Below, one piece after another: positions 5,218 to 8,498 of a stretch of DNA of 8,498 bases. The notes under the pieces were generated by a model. That model had not been told where the DNA came from. It ran no database searches and saw only the letters and a program-made list of their open reading frames with translations. The DNA is from CAZKTS01 sp964555735 (lineage in GTDB: Bacteria; Actinomycetota; Acidimicrobiia; IMCC26256; PALSA-555): positions 1 through 8,498 of the forward strand of contig CAZKTS010000411.1 of assembly GCA_964555735.1 (NCBI GenBank). Direction: 5' to 3'. Each line of letters starts with the position of its first letter. Within the stretch, counting starts at the first letter, position 1. The translations under genes were made by a program, and so were the position numbers.

Positions 5218-6133
5218 CGTTGGGGTACTCCAGCCAGTCCTGGTACTTCTCGACCTCGCCGTGGACGGTGGCGAAGTACGTCTCCTGGACCTTGCGCGTG
5301 ATCTCGCCCGGGTCCCCGATCTCGCGATCGTCGACCTCGCGGATCGGCACGATCTCGGCGGCCGTGCCGGTGAGGAACGCTTCGTCGGCGAGGTAGAGGT
5401 CGGTGCGCAGGAGGTGGTCCTGGCGCACCTCGTAGCCGAGGTCGCGCGCGATCGTCATCACCGTGTCGCGGGTGATCCCGTCGAGCGCCCCGGCCGACAG
5501 CGGCGGCGTCGTGAGCACGCCGTCCTTGACCACGAAGATGTTCTCGCCGGTCGCCTCGGACACCGTGCCGTTGGTGTTGAGGAGGATCGCCTCGTCGTAG
5601 CCGCCCTTCAGCGCTTCGACCTTGGCCAGGCTCGAGTTGATGTAGATGCCGGTGCCCTTGGCCGCGACGGGGTTGATGTTGGGGTCCATGCGACGCCAGG
5701 TGGAGATCTTCATGCGCACGCCGCGCTTCACACCCTCGTCGCCGAGGTAGGTGCCCCACGGCCACACCGCGATCGACACCTGCACCGGGCACGGCAGCGG
5801 GTTGAGTCCCATCTCGCCGTAGCCGAGGAACGCGATCGGCCGGATGTAGCAGGACTCGACCTCGTTGGCCCGGATCGTCTCCTTCGTTGCCTCGACGAGC
5901 TCCTGGACGGAGTACGGGATGTCCATGAGGAGCAGCGACGCCGAGTCGTGGAGGCGCGCCATGTGCTCGGTGAGGCGGAACACCGCCGGCCCGCGCGAGG
6001 TCGGATAGGCGCGGATGCCTTCGAAGACGCCCGAGCCGTAGTGCAGGGTGTGCGTGAGCACGTGGACCTGGGCGTCGGCCCAGTCGACGAGCTCGCCGTC
6101 CATCCAGATCTTCTTCGTGGTCTCGAGCGGCAT
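5210..6133 (-). CDS. ilvE: Branched-chain amino acid aminotransferase
   Basis: 307-residue class IV PLP-dependent aminotransferase carrying out the final step to isoleucine, leucine and valine with glutamate as amino donor. Motifs: THTLHYGSGVFEGIRAY (27-43); K159 in AAKGTGIYINSSLAKVEA, the expected Schiff-base lysine (E. coli IlvE has it at about 160); NGTVSEATGENIF (188-200) with E193 expected to contact the PLP ring nitrogen; and FLTGTAAEIVPI (253-264). Length matches bacterial IlvE of about 300-310. ATG at 6133 is preceded by GGAAGGAA about 9 nt upstream. It begins 32 bp after leuB and its stop overlaps the cimA start (shared ATGCGTAG), so leuB, ilvE and cimA are almost certainly one transcript. 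D-amino acid transaminase is less likely given the BCAT-type motifs and the neighbours. Confidence 0.97.
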   Translation of the reverse strand: MPLETTKKIWMDGELVDWADAQVHVLTHTLHYGSGVFEGIRAYPTSRGPAVFRLTEHMARLHDSASLLLMDIPYSVQELVEATKETIRANEVESCYIRPIAFLGYGEMGLNPLPCPVQVSIAVWPWGTYLGDEGVKRGVRMKISTWRRMDPNINPVAAKGTGIYINSSLAKVEALKGGYDEAILLNTNGTVSEATGENIFVVKDGVLTTPPLSAGALDGITRDTVMTIARDLGYEVRQDHLLRTDLYLADEAFLTGTAAEIVPIREVDDREIGDPGEITRKVQETYFATVHGEVEKYQDWLEYPNDA

Positions 6134-6165
6134 CTGCGTGTTCCTTCCCCGGTCCCCGCGCCCGG

Positions 6166-7167
6166 TCAGGCGCTCTGCACGAGCTCGGCGATCTGGTCGC
6201 CGATCTCGCTGGTCGATCCCGCCACCTCGTCGGACTTCGCGATCGCATCACGCACGCGCGCGGCGGCCACGTCCTCGCCGAGGAACTCCAACATCATCGC
6301 GGCCGAGATGATCGCGGCGCGCGGATCCGCGGCGCCCGTGCCGGCGATGTCGGGCGCCGACCCGTGCACCGGCTCGAACAGCGACGGCCCGGTGCGATCC
6401 GGGTTCAGGTTGCCCGACGCGGCTCGGCCGATCCCGCCGCCCACCGCGCCACCGAGGTCGGTGAGGATGTCGCCGAAGAGGTTGTCGGTCACGATGACGT
6501 CGTAGCGCCCCGGGTCCTGCACGAAGTAGATGCACGCCGCATCGACGTGGTGGTACGCGGTCTCGACGTCGCCGAACTCGGCGGCCACCTCGTTGAAGGC
6601 CCGCTCCCAGAGATCACCCGCGAACGTCAGCACGTTGGTCTTGTGGACGAGCGTGAGGTGCTTGCGCTCCCGCGAGCGGGCGAGCTCGAACGCGTACCGC
6701 ACACACCGCTCGACGCCGTGGCGGGTGTTCACCGACCCCTGCGTCGCGACCTCGAACGGGGTGCCCTTCCGCAGGAAGCCGCCCTCCCCCGCGTACGTGC
6801 CCTCCGTGTTCTCGCGGATGACGACCATGTCGACGCCGTCGTTGAGCGGGCCCGGCGGCGCCACGAAGGGGCGGAGGTTGACGTAGAGATCGAGCTCGAA
6901 CCGCAGGCGCAGGAGCAGCCCACGCTCGATCACGCCCGGCGGCACCCCGGGCGTGCCCACCGCGCCGAGCATCACCGCGTCGAGCCCCCGGATCGCCGCG
7001 AGATCGTCGTCGGGGAGCACCTCGCCGTCGCGCAGGTAGCGCGCGCCACCGAGGTCGAAGGCCACGGGTGTGTAGGCCACGCCGGCTGCATCGACGGCCT
7101 TCATGGCCTCGGCGACGACCTCGGGGCCGATGCCATCGCCTCCGATGATCCCGATCCGGTGACTCAT
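6166..7167 (-). CDS. leuB: 3-isopropylmalate dehydrogenase
   Basis: 333-residue beta-decarboxylating dehydrogenase: NAD-dependent oxidation and decarboxylation of 3-isopropylmalate (leucine) and, next to CimA, probably of 3-methylmalate to 2-oxobutyrate (isoleucine). N-terminal RIGIIGGDGIGPEVV (4-18); substrate-binding RLRFELDLYVNLRP (87-100); RENTEGTYAGEGG (118-130); HKTNVL (175-180) with catalytic K176; VTDNLFGDILTDLGG (226-240) with metal ligands D233 and D237; nucleotide-loop HGSAPDIAGTGAADP (268-282). Isocitrate or tartrate dehydrogenase is less likely given this neighbourhood and length. ATG at 7167 is chosen because family proteins begin at this point and AGGGA lies 4 nt upstream; an in-frame TTG at 7224 would add 19 Pro/Arg-rich residues and sits inside the terminator end. 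Expression is probably governed by the upstream attenuator. Confidence 0.96.
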   Translation of the reverse strand: MSHRIGIIGGDGIGPEVVAEAMKAVDAAGVAYTPVAFDLGGARYLRDGEVLPDDDLAAIRGLDAVMLGAVGTPGVPPGVIERGLLLRLRFELDLYVNLRPFVAPPGPLNDGVDMVVIRENTEGTYAGEGGFLRKGTPFEVATQGSVNTRHGVERCVRYAFELARSRERKHLTLVHKTNVLTFAGDLWERAFNEVAAEFGDVETAYHHVDAACIYFVQDPGRYDVIVTDNLFGDILTDLGGAVGGGIGRAASGNLNPDRTGPSLFEPVHGSAPDIAGTGAADPRAAIISAAMMLEFLGEDVAAARVRDAIAKSDEVAGSTSEIGDQIAELVQSA

Positions 7168-7226
7168 GTGGTCCCTGGTGCTCCCGCTGCGAGGTGGTGG
7201 TGGAGGGCCGCGAAGCCCGGGCAACG

Positions 7227-7251
7227 AAAAACCGCCCGCCGAAGCGGACGG
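7227..7251 (-). terminator. Rho-independent terminator with TTCG loop (attenuator 3:4 stem)
   Basis: Minus-strand CCGTCCGC (7251-7244), TTCG loop, GCGGGCGG (7239-7232), then TTTTT (7231-7227). The 8-bp stem has one G-T pair and closes on a stable cUUCGg tetraloop. It lies 60 nt before the leuB ATG and 30 nt after a leader-peptide stop, the standard position for an attenuator; it would also end permease mRNA. Confidence 0.85.
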
Positions 7252-7281
7252 TCGAGAGCGAACGCCGGGTGCCGGCGCTCG

Positions 7282-7317
7282 CTAGGAAATGACGATGACG
7301 GTGGTGAGAAGCGTCAT
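7282..7317 (-). CDS. Leader peptide MTLLTTVIVIS of the leuB-ilvE-cimA attenuator
   Basis: ATG at 7317 opens an 11-codon frame ending TAG at 7284-7282. Of 11 residues, two are Leu, two Val, two Ile and three Thr. No Shine-Dalgarno precedes it; GAAAAT lies 9 nt upstream of ATG, so the transcript probably begins within a few bases of the start codon, as in leaderless actinobacterial mRNAs. The peptide itself need have no function; its translation senses charged Leu/Val/Ile (and perhaps Thr) tRNAs. The match of residue content to the downstream isoleucine/leucine genes, and the hairpins immediately after the stop, make chance unlikely. Confidence 0.78.
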   Translation of the reverse strand: MTLLTTVIVIS

Positions 7318-7326
7318 GGACCGACG

Positions 7327-7355
7327 ATTTTCGCAGGCGGACCGCTGCGGTGCAA
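7327..7355 (-). promoter_or_regulatory. Candidate promoter of the leuB-ilvE-cimA transcript
   Basis: Minus-strand TTGCAC (7355-7350), 17-bp spacer, GAAAAT (7332-7327): three of six and four of six bases match the housekeeping -35 and -10 hexamers. Expected start is about 2-4 nt before the leader-peptide ATG. It lies 11 bp after the permease stop. Confidence 0.5.
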
Positions 7356-7366
7356 GGCAGATCGGG

Positions 7367-8209
7367 TCACAGGGCGATGAGCACCACGGCGACACCGGCG
7401 AGGGCGACGCCCACGGCCTGGTGCCGCTCGAGCCGCTCGCCGAGGAAGCCCTGGGCCAGCGCGATGGTGCTCGCCGGGTAGAGCGAGACGATGACGGCCA
7501 CCAGCGTGAGCAGGCCCTCGCGGTTGGCCAGCAGGAAGAGGGCGTTGGCGGTCATGTCGAGCACACCGGTGCCCACGACGGTCAGGCGCGTCCCGCCGGG
7601 GATGGCGAGCGTCCGCCGCAGGAGCAGGGCGATGGCGATCGCGATGACGAACGTGGTCGTGCGCGAGGCCACGAGCGGCCACATCCCGGCGTCGTCCCCG
7701 GTCTGGTCGAGGAACACGAAGAAGGCGCCGAAGCCCAAGCCGGCGAGGAAGGCCAAGGTGAGCACCCGGACCCGGTTCGTCGGCACCCGCTCGCGGGCGC
7801 CCGCCGTCTGGCGCGACAGCAGGGCGACGGCGACGATCGCGAGGGCGACGCCGCAGAGGGCCACCGCCGAGGGCCGCTCGCCGAGCGCGAGACCCGCCGC
7901 CACCGGGACGACGGCCGAGGTGACCGCGGTGACGGGGGCCACGACGCTCATCACGCCCTCGGCGAGCGCCCGATAGAAGAGGATGACGCCGAGCCCACCC
8001 CCCACGCCGGCCGCCGCACCCCAGGCCAGATCGGCCGACGTCGGATCGCCGCCGGTCGCGGGCAGGAGCACCACCAAGAGCGCGACTCCCACCGCCGACG
8101 ACACCGCGACGACGCCCAGCGACTCGCCGATCCGCTTCGTCGCGATGCCGCCCAAGAAGTCACCGGCGCCGTAGGTGAGCGCAGCAACGATCGCGAGCAC
8201 GACGGCCAT
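7367..8209 (-). CDS. EamA-family (drug/metabolite transporter superfamily) permease
   Basis: 280-residue inner-membrane protein with about ten hydrophobic helices in two halves: roughly 1-22, 31-51, 60-80, 86-110, 114-132, then 148-168, 176-197, 208-228, 232-254 and 262-280. Each half ends in the family-typical acidic/basic turn: LGERPSA (109-115) and LGERLERHQAVGV (256-268). This is the duplicated EamA architecture, usually exporters of amino acids or other metabolites; the substrate cannot be read from sequence. FYRALAEG (78-85) resembles the conserved end of helix 3. ATG at 8209 has AGGA about 9 nt upstream. It diverges from greA across 53 bp. Position before a branched-chain amino acid operon invites the idea of amino-acid export, but the attenuator and its own promoter separate the two. 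Confidence 0.88.
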   Translation of the reverse strand: MAVVLAIVAALTYGAGDFLGGIATKRIGESLGVVAVSSAVGVALLVVLLPATGGDPTSADLAWGAAAGVGGGLGVILFYRALAEGVMSVVAPVTAVTSAVVPVAAGLALGERPSAVALCGVALAIVAVALLSRQTAGARERVPTNRVRVLTLAFLAGLGFGAFFVFLDQTGDDAGMWPLVASRTTTFVIAIAIALLLRRTLAIPGGTRLTVVGTGVLDMTANALFLLANREGLLTLVAVIVSLYPASTIALAQGFLGERLERHQAVGVALAGVAVVLIAL

Positions 8210-8228
8210 CGCCCGTGTTCCTACCAGG

Positions 8229-8250
8229 GGGTGAACGGGCGTTGAACGGG
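8229..8250 (-). promoter_or_regulatory. 11-bp direct repeat, PHO-box-like, between permease and greA
   Basis: TGAACGGG occurs at 8232-8239 and 8243-8250, period 11. Read on the minus strand it is GTTCAAC then GTTCACC, each followed by four bases, which is the architecture of Streptomyces PhoP boxes (11-nt units with GTTCACC core). It covers the region just upstream of the greA -10 candidate and lies 20-41 bp from the permease start, so it could act on either gene. No phoP/phoR gene is visible. Confidence 0.35.
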
Positions 8251-8256
8251 TAACCT
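8251..8256 (+). promoter_or_regulatory. Candidate -10 box giving a leaderless greA transcript
   Basis: TAACCT (TANNNT) ends exactly 6 nt before the ATG at 8263, which would place the transcript start on the A of the start codon. No Shine-Dalgarno precedes greA, in agreement. No good -35 hexamer is evident. Confidence 0.5.
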
Positions 8257-8262
8257 CTCCCG

Positions 8263-8498
8263 ATGGACGAGGTGCACCTCTCGCGCGACGCGTACGAGCG
8301 GCTCCAGACCGAGCTGGAGGAGCGCAGCGGGCCCAAGCGCGTCGACATCTCGAAGTGGATCGAGCGGGCGCGCGAGCACGGCGACATCCGTGAGAACGCC
8401 GACTACGACGCCGCGAAGAACGAGCAGGGGCACAACGAGGCCCGGATCCGTCACCTCGAGGCCTTGCTGCGCGACGCCACGGTGGTCGAGGCCGGGAC
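8263..8498 (+). CDS. greA: Transcription elongation factor GreA (N-terminal part)
   Basis: 78 residues are visible before the right edge; GreA is normally about 155-165, so roughly half is present. This is the N-terminal antiparallel coiled coil that enters the RNA polymerase secondary channel and stimulates cleavage of backtracked RNA. It begins HLSRDAYERLQTELEE (5-20), then KWIERAREHGDIRENADYD (31-49) and AAKNEQGHNEARI (50-62). D41 and E44 in GDIRENADY are the acidic tip residues, at the same numbers as E. coli GreA. ATG at 8263 aligns with the family N-terminus. The C-terminal FKBP-like domain is outside the window. GreB is less likely in this type of genome. Confidence 0.93.
   Translation, partial: MDEVHLSRDAYERLQTELEERSGPKRVDISKWIERAREHGDIRENADYDAAKNEQGHNEARIRHLEALLRDATVVEAG

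Larger units (their letters stand above)
7227..7317 (-). promoter_or_regulatory. Branched-chain amino acid transcription attenuator before leuB-ilvE-cimA
   Basis: Three mutually exclusive minus-strand structures follow the leader peptide. Stem 1:2 pairs AGCGAGCGCCGG (7283-7272) with CCGGCGTTCGCT (7268-7257), 12 bp including one G-U, and begins inside the leader stop codon. Stem 2:3 pairs GGCGTTCG (7266-7259) with CGACCGTC (7254-7247), seven pairs and one mismatch around CTCT, and takes bases from the terminator. Stem 3:4 is the terminator. A ribosome stalled on the late Val/Ile codons would cover strand 1, free strand 2 for 2:3 and allow read-through; with ample amino acids 1:2 forms and the terminator folds. 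The layout is that of classical ilv/leu attenuators; the pairing was done by hand. Confidence 0.72.

Noticed and set aside
2881..5301. Plus-strand open frame of 806 codons, and other long plus-strand frames at 104-1483, 5261-6505, 6364-7380 and 7289-8245
   Set aside because: All are antisense to genes with clear catalytic or transport motifs, have His/Arg/Asp-rich composition typical of antisense GC-rich frames, and show no domain motif.
7168..7224. Longer LeuB starting at TTG 7224
   Set aside because: It would add 19 Pro/Arg-rich residues absent from the family, begins at the terminator's edge, and ATG 7167 has a fitting N-terminus and an upstream AGGGA.

Overview
The window is a GC-rich chromosomal segment, by eye well over 65% G+C, with strongly third-position-GC coding frames. 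Six of the seven full-size protein genes read on the minus strand; only greA, at the right edge, reads on the plus strand. The gene types (LeuB-IlvE-CimA isoleucine/leucine genes, an Amt with a signal peptide, an EamA permease) and several TANNNT boxes placed 6 nt before a start codon or likely transcript start (leaderless style) fit an Actinomycetota chromosome, perhaps Acidimicrobiia. The lineage is an inference. I see no phage, plasmid, CRISPR or insertion-sequence genes.

Layout from right to left, which is the direction of most transcription. greA (start only) and an EamA-family permease diverge from a 53-bp gap that carries an 11-bp-period direct repeat resembling a PHO box. Downstream of the permease, at 7168-7366, lies a complete-looking transcription attenuator: an 11-codon leader peptide rich in Leu, Val, Ile and Thr, a leader hairpin, a competing antiterminator, and a terminator hairpin with a TTCG loop and T run. 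It precedes the tightly packed leuB-ilvE-cimA genes. CimA makes citramalate from pyruvate and acetyl-CoA, LeuB serves both leucine and citramalate-derived isoleucine synthesis, and IlvE performs the last transamination, so the cluster supports leucine and threonine-independent isoleucine synthesis. The CimA active-site signature reads TLCDG instead of the near-universal TLRDG.

Next come an unrecognised 187-aa protein, whose start lies in a large inverted repeat, and a short/medium-chain-type acyl-CoA dehydrogenase preceded by two identical-arm inverted repeats exactly 22 bp apart. Related GC-rich palindromic elements sit at the 3' end of the dehydrogenase and inside the 5' end of cimA, contributing codons to both.

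The 459-bp gap 1181-1639 has no protein gene I can support. It holds direct repeats, a set of GAC motifs in 11-bp phase, a candidate -10 box and a compact three-way-junction RNA candidate, all upstream of amt, an ammonium channel gene cut by the left edge. The strongest leads are the attenuator, the amt leader RNA, the CimA Arg-to-Cys change and the paired operators.
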